Below, piece by piece: positions 1-5,363 of a stretch of 5,363 bases of DNA. Position 1 is the stretch's first letter. Each line of letters starts with the position of its first letter. A program made the position numbers and the translations under genes. The stretch is from positions 1-5,363 of the forward strand of contig DAHUZD010000158.1 in the NCBI GenBank assembly GCA_027306745.1, written 5' to 3'. Under the pieces are notes generated by a model. It was not told the DNA's origin and ran no database searches. It saw nothing but the letters and a program-made list of their open reading frames with translations. Source of the DNA: Acidobacteriaceae bacterium. GTDB lineage: Bacteria; Acidobacteriota; Terriglobia; Terriglobales; Acidobacteriaceae.

Positions 1-1389
1 TGCTTCCAACAGAAAAACCGGCAGAAATGAAACCACAATGATGATGAGTGAGTAAAACAGCGCGGGGCCGACCTGCTGTGCAGCGCCGATCAAGATGCGC
101 CGTCGTTCTGGCTCTGTGGGTTCGTCTACGCGATCGGCCAAATGGCGGTGTCCGTTCTCCACGATGACAATCGCCGCGTCGATCAGCACGCCTACGGCAA
201 GCGCCAAGCCGCCGAGCGACATGATGTTGGAGGTGATGTGCAGGAAGTACATGGGGATGAACGAGGCTAGCACGGCAATCGGCAGCGTCAGAATGGGCAC
301 CAGTGCCGACCGAAAATGGAAGAGGAAAACAATACTGACAAAGCTGACGATGATTGCCTCGATGGCGAGGTCCCGCTTCAACGTGTGGATGGACTCATCG
401 ATCAGCCAAGAGCGGTCATAGGCTGTCACAATCTCAACACCAGAAGGCAGCGAGGACGCGATCTCGCGGAATTTCGCTTTGACTCCATTGATGACTTTGA
501 GCGCGTTCATGCCGTATCGCATGACGACGATGCCGCCAACAGTTTCCCCTTCTCCTTGCCAGTCGGCCGCGCCACGCCGCACGTCGGGACCGAATGAGAC
601 TGTGCCCAGGTCCTTGATCAATACGGGCGTGCCGTTCTTCGTGGCAACTGGAACATTTTCCAGATCGGCGAGAGAGCGCAGATAGCCGCGCCCGCGAATC
701 ATATATTCGGCTCCGCTCATCTGCAGGACGCTTCCACCGACCTCGTTGGTGCTTTGCCGAACGCGATCGATCACCGTGGCTGCGGAAATTCCATAAGAAA
801 AAAGCTTGTTTGGGTCAAGGTTCACCTGGTATTGGCGCACAAACCCGCCACTGCTAGCCACCTCCGCCACGCCGGGCACGGTTTCTAGTTGATAGCGCAA
901 GTGCCAATCCTGTAGCGCACGCAAATCGGCCAGGTTATTGGCATGGCTGCGGTCGACGATGGCATACTCATAGACCCAGCCCGCGCCAGTGGCATCGGGA
1001 CCGATGGCAGGATGTACATCTGGCGGCAAGCGCCCGGCAATCTGTTCCAGATATTCCGTCACGCGTGACCGCGCCCAATATAGATCAGTGCCATCCTGAA
1101 AAACGACGAAGATATAGGATTCGCCAAACATGGTCTGGGCGCGAACATTCTTGACATTGGGAGCGGCAAGCAACGCGGTCACGATCGGATAGGTGACCTG
1201 GTCCTCGATCACATTCGGTGGCTCACCCGCCCACGGCGTGTGAATGATGACTTGCACGTCGCTGATATCGGGAAGTGCATCGAGCGGGACCCGCTGCATA
1301 CACCACACACCGGCAATAACCAGAAGGATGGCTCCGGTGAATACAAGGAAAGGATTGCGCGCACACCAAGCGATAGTCCATCTGATCAT
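1..1389 (-). CDS. cusA: CusA-like Cu(I)/Ag(I) RND efflux pump, N-terminal 463 residues (partial)
   Basis: This is the inner-membrane proton-driven pump of a tripartite metal exporter, and the gene continues past the left edge. The frame is open through all 463 codons seen. It starts MIRWTIAW, with TM1 at about residues 12-30, followed by DALPDISDVQV, GPDATGAGWVYEYA and AEYMIRGRGYL. These closely resemble E. coli CusA as I remember it. TM helices resume near residue 340. The TM4 segment around residues 389-413 (NIMSLGG...DAAIVIVENGHRHL) contains D404, which aligns with the E. coli proton-relay residue D405. The CusA-like GG at this point, instead of the DFG of CzcA-type pumps, argues for the monovalent-cation (HME4) class. 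M390 is kept, but positions matching E. coli M271, M403 and M410 are V270, L402 and I409. The three-Met substrate site lies beyond the window. ATG 1389-1387 overlaps the cusB stop by one base. Family assignment is very sure; the exact metal is inferred. Confidence 0.96.
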   Translation of the reverse strand, partial: MIRWTIAWCARNPFLVFTGAILLVIAGVWCMQRVPLDALPDISDVQVIIHTPWAGEPPNVIEDQVTYPIVTALLAAPNVKNVRAQTMFGESYIFVVFQDGTDLYWARSRVTEYLEQIAGRLPPDVHPAIGPDATGAGWVYEYAIVDRSHANNLADLRALQDWHLRYQLETVPGVAEVASSGGFVRQYQVNLDPNKLFSYGISAATVIDRVRQSTNEVGGSVLQMSGAEYMIRGRGYLRSLADLENVPVATKNGTPVLIKDLGTVSFGPDVRRGAADWQGEGETVGGIVVMRYGMNALKVINGVKAKFREIASSLPSGVEIVTAYDRSWLIDESIHTLKRDLAIEAIIVSFVSIVFLFHFRSALVPILTLPIAVLASFIPMYFLHITSNIMSLGGLALAVGVLIDAAIVIVENGHRHLADRVDEPTEPERRRILIGAAQQVGPALFYSLIIIVVSFLPVFLLEA

Positions 1390-2963
1390 TACATGCCTCC
1401 CGCGACGTCAAGTGTGATCTGCTGGGTGGCGATAACCTCACCACTGCGTTGGGCGGCCACGCTCACCTGCCAGGTTCCACCTGTCTCCAGATGCAATTGG
1501 CCCTCATAAAATCCGTTGCCCTTGTCGGTTAGCGTGGCTGCGGCGCGCTTTTCAGACATCCCCATCGCCGGCATCGCTGGCATCACGAAGGTCGCCGTGA
1601 CTTGCGCATCGATGACAGGCTTTCCATCCGTACCCGTAAGTTGCACGCGCACGGTATTTGCGCCCTGGTGTGGCGGATCGGGCTGTGTACTGAAGTGGAT
1701 TTGTATCGACGGAGCGGACGTGGTGCTTGCCGATGCGCCCGGCATCTGCGGCAGGGGCGAGAACGCCTGAAGCGCCTGTTGTAATTGCACTTCTGAGTCC
1801 ACCAGAAAGTTGGCCGAGCTAACCACCTGCTCGCCTGCCTTGAGGCCATGCAAAACGATCACAGAATCGTCGAGCTGCGGTCCGGTCTCGATCGTGCGCG
1901 GCTCCAGATTGCCATTTCCGCGATTAATAAATGCGATGGCTCGTGAGCCGGTTTGCAGCACCGCAGAGGATGGAATCACCAGATGCCGCCCCAGCGGAAC
2001 AGCGATTACGACATTTACGTACATGCCCGGCTTGAGCACGACACCGGGGTTGCTGAAGATAAGACGTACACGCACCGTTCGTGTTGCCGAGTCCACCTGC
2101 GGCAGAACCTGATCGATGTGGCCGTTGAATTGGCGTCCGGGATAGGCATCGACGGTGACCTGCGCTGGATCGCCCGGCTTCAGACGGCCCACATCGTTTT
2201 GAAATACGTTGGCGTAAACCCAAACTGTCGAGAGGTCGGCAATCGTGTACAACCTCGTATCCGGCTGCACGTACGCATTGGGTAATGCGTTGCGCTCGAT
2301 AATATAGCCAGATACAGGCGAGTCAATCGCAATATTGCGCTGAACTTTTCCGCTTTGCTCCAGGTCTGTGATTGCCTGCGCAGGAACTCCGAATTGACGC
2401 AACCGCTCCTCAGCGGCTTGAAGCAGCCAACCACTCTCGTGCGCAGCCATACCATGTGCATTTTGCGAAAAACTCTTCTGGTTCTGCCGGGCCAGCAGAT
2501 ATTCCTGCTCGCTGCTGACCAGGTCTTGGCTGTAGACGGTGAACAATCGCTGCCCTTTGCGCACATACTGGTAGGTTGCATTGGCAAAAACATCTTGAAT
2601 CCACCCAGGGAAGCGGGTCTGCACATAGGAGAGTCGCTCCTCATCCATGTCAACATTACCGGGCACGCTGAGTTTATCGTTCACATTCTTCAATTCCACC
2701 GTTGCCAACGTCACACCGATTTCCTGCATGCGTTGTGGCGACAACTGCACCGCTGCCAGCGCAGGTTCTGTTCGCGCCGGCACCGGGACTTCGGAGGTTG
2801 TCGGCTGGGAAGACATGGCTGGGCCGCGCGCGACAACCGGGCTATCAGAAGATTGTGGCGCCCTGCGATATCGAGGAAAAAGGACGTAGAGAAGAATAGC
2901 CGCAAGCAAAACGCAGACAGCCATAGCCGAAAAAAGCGCAATCCGATACGTGAAAGTCTTCAT
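1389..2963 (-). CDS. cusB: CusB-like periplasmic adaptor (membrane fusion protein) with C-terminal FixH/YtkA-like Met-rich domain
   Basis: This 524-residue protein links the CusA pump to the CusC channel. Residues 6-29 form one hydrophobic helix with no lipobox, so an uncleaved inner-membrane anchor is likely. A Ser/Pro-rich linker follows to about 70. The adaptor core begins at VQLSPQRMQEIGV (72-84). The barrel-sandwich half near 100-146 contains PGNVDMDEE and VRKGQRLFTVYS, then a short helical hairpin (about 147-200), the second half (SPVSGYIIERN, 215-225), a beta-barrel (about 245-320) and a membrane-proximal domain to about 400. Residues 419-521 look like an added FixH/YtkA-type beta-sandwich: a conserved-looking GKPVIDAQV, then FVMPAMPAMGM (M461, M464, M467, M469), GNGFYEGQLHL and GGTWQVSV. 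E. coli CusB is roughly 400 residues, so this domain explains the extra length. Only one methionine (M50) lies in the N-terminal linker, and there is no N-terminal metal-binding YHS-like module. The start overlaps the cusC stop by 4 bp. Confidence 0.95.
   Translation of the reverse strand: MKTFTYRIALFSAMAVCVLLAAILLYVLFPRYRRAPQSSDSPVVARGPAMSSQPTTSEVPVPARTEPALAAVQLSPQRMQEIGVTLATVELKNVNDKLSVPGNVDMDEERLSYVQTRFPGWIQDVFANATYQYVRKGQRLFTVYSQDLVSSEQEYLLARQNQKSFSQNAHGMAAHESGWLLQAAEERLRQFGVPAQAITDLEQSGKVQRNIAIDSPVSGYIIERNALPNAYVQPDTRLYTIADLSTVWVYANVFQNDVGRLKPGDPAQVTVDAYPGRQFNGHIDQVLPQVDSATRTVRVRLIFSNPGVVLKPGMYVNVVIAVPLGRHLVIPSSAVLQTGSRAIAFINRGNGNLEPRTIETGPQLDDSVIVLHGLKAGEQVVSSANFLVDSEVQLQQALQAFSPLPQMPGASASTTSAPSIQIHFSTQPDPPHQGANTVRVQLTGTDGKPVIDAQVTATFVMPAMPAMGMSEKRAAATLTDKGNGFYEGQLHLETGGTWQVSVAAQRSGEVIATQQITLDVAGGM
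1396..1401 (-). promoter_or_regulatory. Shine-Dalgarno sequence of cusA
   Basis: The minus strand reads GGGAGG here, followed by CATGTA (6 nt) and the ATG of cusA. It lies inside the last codons of cusB, whose stop overlaps the cusA start as TAATG. This fits termination-reinitiation coupling of adaptor and pump synthesis, and it supports ATG 1389-1387 as the start. Confidence 0.8.
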
Positions 2964-4318
2964 GGTTTCACCTCCAGGGCAGTGGTCTGGGCTTCGTCGA
3001 TAGGAGTTCCTGTGGCCAGTTCGAGATCAGCGAGTCGCGAGTCGAAATCGGCAACCGCTTGAACCCAGGCAAGATCGATATCAATGACGGTCATCTGGCT
3101 GTCGAGTAAATCCAGAAAGCTCGTTTTGCCATTTTCATAGGCGATTACGCTCGACTGAAGTGTGGCCTCGGCCTGTGGTTGGAGCTGGTTGCGATATAGA
3201 AGCGCGAACTTCTGTGCGGATTCTGCCTGCACCCGTGCCTCTTGAACCTGACCGAAGGCGGCATTGCGCAGCTCGGCGAGTTCAGCATCCTGCTCGCTGG
3301 CCTCGGCATTGGATTCGTTGATTTCTGCGTCATGTTTGCGATGATTCAACCAGGGCAGATTCATCGAACCCTCCACCATGTAGTTGTTGCGCATCGGATT
3401 CGTGGGTGGCATGAGCATGTACCCCCCTGAAACTGTGAAGTCAGGAACGTAAGCCTTCTTTGCCAGCGACTGCTCTTTATGGCTGCGTTCAACGGCTACT
3501 TGGGCTGCGAGCAAATCGGGCCGAGAATGAAGCGCCAAGGCCTCCAGCGCCCGTTCGTCTGGTAGTTGCACCAGTACGGCGTGCTTGCCTTGCACATTGA
3601 GCGGCGCTGCCGGGTCGCGGCCCAGCAATGTGTTGAGGTGGGCGCGCGCGAGTTCGGCATCCCGATCGAAGCGAATCATGTGTTCTGCCAACTGCGTCAG
3701 AGCAACCTGCGCCTTCAAGATGTCTTGTTGCGGAACGTTCCCGGTTGCGTACTTGATACGTGCTGCTTCGATGGCCTGGCGCGCGATGGAGACATGCTGG
3801 TGGTGGACCCGCAATTCATCGCTGGCGAGCAGCATGTCATCGAACGCCTTGTGGACGCGCACGCGGACTTCCAATCGTGTCTGCTGCAACTCAACCTTCA
3901 ATTCGGCCACGTCGGATTGTGCAACGCTGGCGCGCAGCCGGCGCTTGCCAGGTCCCGGAAGAGTCTCACTAATGCTGAACATGTTCTGCGCGTCGTTAAA
4001 GTTCCAAGGCTGCTGCAGCGGCACGCCCCATCCGCGGTACATTGCTATGGGATCGTCGAGCGCTCCAGCAGCGGCAACGTGGGCCTCTGCAATGGCGACT
4101 CGTCGAACAGCGACTTCAATCTCCGGGTTATTGAGGAGGGCAATCCGTTCGACATCGTCTAGCGTTAATGCAGGCCCCGAAGCCTGCGGAGGGTTGCCTT
4201 CCTCAAGCAAAGCGGCGAAGATGCCCAGGCCATCACGTTTGTCCGGCGTCTCCGCGCGGGAAGCCCAGGTGGGCACGGTGGCAATCCAAACAAGAAATAC
4301 AGATATAAAAACTTTCAT
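2960..4318 (-). CDS. cusC: CusC/TolC-like outer-membrane efflux channel (OEP family)
   Basis: This is the outer-membrane duct of the pump, 452 residues from the chosen start. An in-frame TTG at 4330 would add four residues (MEEV), but the GGAGG there is the ribosome binding site for the ATG at 4318-4316, so I use the ATG. The protein starts MKVFISVFLVWIATVPTWA, a signal peptide probably cleaved after A19 or A22. Two OEP repeats follow, about 50-235 and 255-430. The first begins LTLDDVERIALLNNPEIEVA and contains SETLPGPGKRRLRA (117-130), a motif typical of the metal-pump branch of the family. Long heptad-like helices rich in Ala, Gln and Glu make up the tunnel. There is no cysteine in the protein, so unlike E. 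coli CusC it cannot be N-terminally lipidated. It overlaps the upstream Cys-rich gene by 4 bp and cusB by 4 bp. Family certain; Cus naming follows from its partners. Confidence 0.95.
   Translation of the reverse strand: MKVFISVFLVWIATVPTWASRAETPDKRDGLGIFAALLEEGNPPQASGPALTLDDVERIALLNNPEIEVAVRRVAIAEAHVAAAGALDDPIAMYRGWGVPLQQPWNFNDAQNMFSISETLPGPGKRRLRASVAQSDVAELKVELQQTRLEVRVRVHKAFDDMLLASDELRVHHQHVSIARQAIEAARIKYATGNVPQQDILKAQVALTQLAEHMIRFDRDAELARAHLNTLLGRDPAAPLNVQGKHAVLVQLPDERALEALALHSRPDLLAAQVAVERSHKEQSLAKKAYVPDFTVSGGYMLMPPTNPMRNNYMVEGSMNLPWLNHRKHDAEINESNAEASEQDAELAELRNAAFGQVQEARVQAESAQKFALLYRNQLQPQAEATLQSSVIAYENGKTSFLDLLDSQMTVIDIDLAWVQAVADFDSRLADLELATGTPIDEAQTTALEVKP
2970..2975 (-). promoter_or_regulatory. 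Shine-Dalgarno sequence of cusB
   Basis: The minus strand reads GGAGGT, 6 nt (GAAACC) before the cusB ATG at 2963-2961. It is near-consensus and sits within the last codons of cusC. The start codon shares ATGA with the cusC stop, so translation of the two genes is probably coupled. Confidence 0.85.
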
Positions 4319-4797
4319 GACTTCCTCCAACGCGAATGCGTCTCACCGCCAGTTAGGGTTTTGATCTGCGCACAGGCGCAAAGCGACACACGAAGGCGCA
4401 ATTTCAGCCTGCGGACGAAGAAATCCGAGATTCGGAGGATGGAGGTGTTAGCCGAGGAGAGGATCGACGGAACGGGCGCAAAAGCCTGCACGCCGCTGGC
4501 GTTTTTCGTGGCGGGCACGGGCAAATGGATGGGGTGCGACACAAATGCGAACTGCTGCGCATGTTCGGAAAAATACGGAAGCGCGAGATGGATCGCCAGA
4601 TTCTGGGGATGAACCCGGCAACAGGAGTTGTCCGCACTCACAGTGGCTGGGGCGCAGGCCCGGGCCATGCTGTGGCAGCACGCATGTTGCCCTGTTGGCT
4701 GCAGCGCCGGCAGACAGGCAAAAGCGGGAATCGCGATCCACAGGATCGTCATCGCCAGCATCAACCACGTGCGTTGTCTGCTACTGTTCACCTCCAC
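4315..4797 (-). CDS. Small exported Cys/His-rich protein of unknown function, first gene of the cus operon
   Basis: The predicted protein has 160 residues. Residues 1-10 carry two Arg, 11-26 are hydrophobic (WLMLAMTILWIAIPAF), and AFA-C28 is a plausible signal peptidase I site; it is a poor lipobox because position -3 is Ala. The mature part opens with clustered metal-type ligands: H38, C40, C41, H42, M44, C48, C59, C60 and H63, including HACCH and SCCRVH. The middle is ordinary and Pro-rich. The last 37 residues after SILRI (from S124) are strongly basic and contain CAC. I recall acidobacterial proteins with similar CC...C...CC spacing beside efflux genes, but cannot confirm homology. GTG 4797-4795 is chosen because AAGGGAG lies 6 nt upstream; the GTG two codons later and the ATG at codon 13 lack a well-spaced site. 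Its stop shares ATGA with the cusC start. A periplasmic Cu/Ag-binding role is inferred from context only. Confidence 0.68.
   Translation of the reverse strand: MEVNSSRQRTWLMLAMTILWIAIPAFACLPALQPTGQHACCHSMARACAPATVSADNSCCRVHPQNLAIHLALPYFSEHAQQFAFVSHPIHLPVPATKNASGVQAFAPVPSILSSANTSILRISDFFVRRLKLRLRVSLCACAQIKTLTGGETHSRWRKS
4324..4328 (-). promoter_or_regulatory. Shine-Dalgarno sequence deciding the cusC start
   Basis: The minus strand reads TTGGAGGAAGTCATG. GGAGG lies 5 nt before the ATG at 4318-4316. The upstream TTG partly overlaps the front of this motif and has no comparable site of its own, so the ATG is the better start. The motif lies within the last codons of the Cys-rich gene. Confidence 0.85.
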
Positions 4798-4803
4798 AGT
4801 GTA

Positions 4804-4810
4804 CTCCCTT
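4804..4810 (-). promoter_or_regulatory. Shine-Dalgarno sequence for the Cys-rich leader gene
   Basis: The minus strand reads AAGGGAG, then TACACT (6 nt), then GTG at 4797-4795. The spacing is ideal and supports the GTG start. A second GGAGG (4795-4791) lies inside the gene and has no start codon at a usable distance. Confidence 0.65.
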
Positions 4811-4855
4811 CCCGATCCTTATTTATCAGAGTGAGGTTTATGGTGCGGACATCGC

Positions 4856-4871
4856 AGTGATTGACATCACA
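4856..4871. promoter_or_regulatory. Candidate CRP/FNR-type operator upstream of the cus operon
   Basis: The sequence AGTGA-N6-TCACA matches the CRP core TGTGA-N6-TCACA at nine of ten positions. Within it, GTGAT-TGAC-ATCAC (4857-4870) is a perfect inverted repeat with 5-bp arms. Its centre is about 66 nt before the GTG start of the first gene, in the region where the promoter must lie. No strong -35/-10 pair is visible; weak -10 candidates on the minus strand are CATAAA (4842-4837) and GATAAA (4827-4822). A regulatory role is inferred; chance occurrence is possible. Confidence 0.3.
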
Positions 4872-4875
4872 TCCC

Positions 4876-4893
4876 CGCGATATGGCGATCGCG
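4876..4893. repeat. Inverted repeat CGCGAT-N6-ATCGCG in the intergenic region
   Basis: Six-base arms, perfectly complementary, flank a 6-nt centre. It lies 4 bp beyond the CRP-like palindrome and about 88 nt upstream of the first gene, between it and the transposase remnant. It could be an operator half-site pair or a remnant of the element. With arms this short and GC-rich it may be accidental. Confidence 0.3.
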
Positions 4894-4918
4894 TGTTCGC
4901 CAAAGCCGTTCGTACAAT

Positions 4919-5322
4919 GGCCCGGAATTCCGGGCCGTTATCAGAGCGAAGATGTTCCGGTACGACCTTCAGCACCATCGCGTCGGCCAGCGCACTCATC
5001 ACCCGTGCGCCTGCCAATTCCGTTCACAGCGAATCAGCAGACATTCCCGGGTATGCCCGTCGATCCGGTTCAGGAACCGCGCCGCTCACCCGTCGTGCGT
5101 CTTCGCGCTGACGAAGTCGTAACTCCACACATGGCTCCTCTGCTCCGGCCGCAGCCGCACGCAGGAGCCGTCGTTGAGCCACAACCGGCCGCGTAGTTGA
5201 TGAACCAGTTGGCACGCATGACGCTCGCTCGCCCCGCACTCCATGGCGTGCGCCACTGCGGTACGCCGCCGCCTCGGGCCTAAAAGTTTCCCCCGCGCGA
5301 TGACCTGAAGAAAATCTGCTTG
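4919..5322 (-). pseudogene. IS3-family transposase orfB (DDE integrase), degenerate
   Basis: Translation from 5322 gives QVIARGKLLGPRRRRTAV and GASERHACQLV, the usual orfB opening, then jumps directly to RLWLNDGSCVRLRPEQ. Intact relatives have some 70-90 residues between these, so there is an internal deletion near 5190. HVWSYDFV holds the first catalytic Asp (codon 5118-5116). An in-frame TGA at 5088-5086 follows THDG. Similarity continues through NRIDGHTRECLLIR, then shifts frame near 5017 (apparently one base lost), avoiding the TGATGA at 5001-4996. It resumes as ARVMSALADAMVL and VPEHLRSDNGPEF, with the second Asp at 4942-4940. The third catalytic residue, Glu about 35 residues further on, is missing. 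The protein cannot be active. The 105-residue open frame at 5341-5024 is an out-of-frame reading of this remnant. Confidence 0.82.
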
Positions 5323-5323
5323 G

Positions 5324-5363
5324 CAGGCTCATCTCCGCCACCAGCCGCTTGAGCTTGCTGTTC
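5324..5363 (-). pseudogene. IS3-family orfA, C-terminal fragment
   Basis: The minus strand encodes NSKLKRLVAEMSL up to the window edge, matching the leucine-zipper end of IS3-type orfA proteins (commonly E-N-x-x-L-K-R-L-V-A-E-x-S-L). The expected DKQI-like continuation is broken at CTGCCAAGCAG (5326-5316): the KQI and ARGKL parts now sit in different frames, so an indel occurred here. The fragment is too short to judge the upstream helix-turn-helix, which lies outside the window. Confidence 0.7.

Larger units (their letters stand above)
4798..4918 (-). other. Intergenic region and probable promoter of the cus operon
   Basis: This is the only non-coding stretch in the window, between the IS3 remnant and the Cys-rich gene. 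It must contain the operon promoter unless transcription enters from further upstream. It holds the two inverted repeats listed separately and the AAGGGAG ribosome site. I see no rho-independent terminator, no riboswitch-like fold, no CopY-type TACA-N4-TGTA box, and no convincing CueR or CusR palindrome. Confidence 0.5.
4919..5363 (-). mobile_element. Remnant of an IS3-family insertion sequence
   Basis: Pieces of both transposase reading frames are recognisable on the minus strand in the right order: the end of orfA, then orfB through its second catalytic Asp. The element continues past the right edge. On the left, similarity fades after the DNGPEF motif near 4919, well before the usual orfB end, so the 3' third and that terminal inverted repeat are gone. 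I could not see a target duplication. The remnant ends about 120 nt before the cus operon's first codon. Confidence 0.8.

Noticed and set aside
2355..3062. Plus-strand open frame of 235 residues opposite cusB and the end of cusC
   Set aside because: It spans two well-supported minus-strand genes and their overlap, and shows no domain-like sequence.
3566..4364. Plus-strand open frames of 198 and 259 residues opposite cusC
   Set aside because: The opposite strand encodes a clear OEP-family protein. The antisense products are Arg/Ser/Cys-rich, low-quality sequence typical of shadows.
4714..4722. AFAC (residues 25-28 of the Cys-rich protein) as a lipobox
   Set aside because: Position -3 is Ala and -2 is Phe, a poor match to the usual L-[AS]-[GA]-C; an ordinary signal peptidase I site after AFA is more likely.
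4804..4820. CTCCCTTCCCGATCCTT as a CueR/MerR-type operator
   Set aside because: It is not a dyad, and its AAGGGAG complement is fully explained as the ribosome binding site of the first gene.
4861..4866. TTGACA on the plus strand as a -35 box
   Set aside because: The hexamer 17 bp downstream is GGCGAT, not a -10 box, and there is no plus-strand gene for it to drive. It is better explained as the centre of the CRP-like palindrome.
4919..4936. A perfect 18-bp palindrome, GGCCCGGAATTCCGGGCC, considered as a terminator or operator
   Set aside because: It encodes G-P-E-F-R-A of the transposase DNGPEF motif in GC-rich codons and has no T-run on either side, so it is probably a by-product of coding.
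4545..5196. Long plus-strand open frames (188 and 111 residues)
   Set aside because: They are antisense to the Cys-rich gene and the transposase remnant, have no recognisable motif or convincing ribosome site, and are biased by GC-rich sequence.
5024..5341. A 105-residue minus-strand open frame
   Set aside because: Only its first few residues follow the orfA frame. The rest is an out-of-frame reading of the orfB remnant, whose recognisable motifs lie in another frame.

Overview
The window is dominated by one minus-strand operon for a tripartite heavy-metal efflux pump of the Cus (Cu+/Ag+) type. Reading 5'->3' on the minus strand, the order is: the remains of an IS3-family insertion sequence (5363 down to about 4919), a short promoter region (about 4918-4798), a small exported Cys-rich protein (4797-4315), a CusC-like outer-membrane channel (4318-2960), a CusB-like membrane fusion protein (2963-1389), and the first 463 residues of a CusA-like RND pump that runs off the left edge (1389-1). 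No plus-strand gene is supported; the long plus-strand frames are antisense shadows of these genes or of the transposase remnant.

The operon is tightly built. The Cys-rich gene and cusC overlap in ATGA, cusC and cusB overlap in ATGA, and cusB and cusA overlap in TAATG. Each of the four genes has its own purine-rich Shine-Dalgarno sequence 5-6 nt before the start. The products should assemble across the envelope: CusA in the inner membrane, CusB as the periplasmic adaptor, CusC as the outer-membrane duct. The Cys-rich protein is expected in the periplasm, where it could bind metal.

Three points set this pump apart from the E. coli textbook system. The adaptor carries a C-terminal FixH/YtkA-like domain of about 100 residues with a methionine cluster (M461, M464, M467, M469). 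Its N-terminus lacks the methionine trio used by E. coli CusB. In the visible part of CusA, three of four methionines assigned to the E. coli metal relay are replaced by V, L and I. No CusF chaperone and no CusRS regulator are in view.

The organism is a Gram-negative bacterium of moderate-to-high GC. From recalled resemblance of the small Cys-rich protein and the adaptor architecture I favour an acidobacterium (Terriglobia-like), but this is inference from memory and not proven here. I do not see a wholly new system. The most unusual elements are the Cys-rich leader gene, the Met-rich domain on the adaptor, and the loss of relay methionines in the pump.
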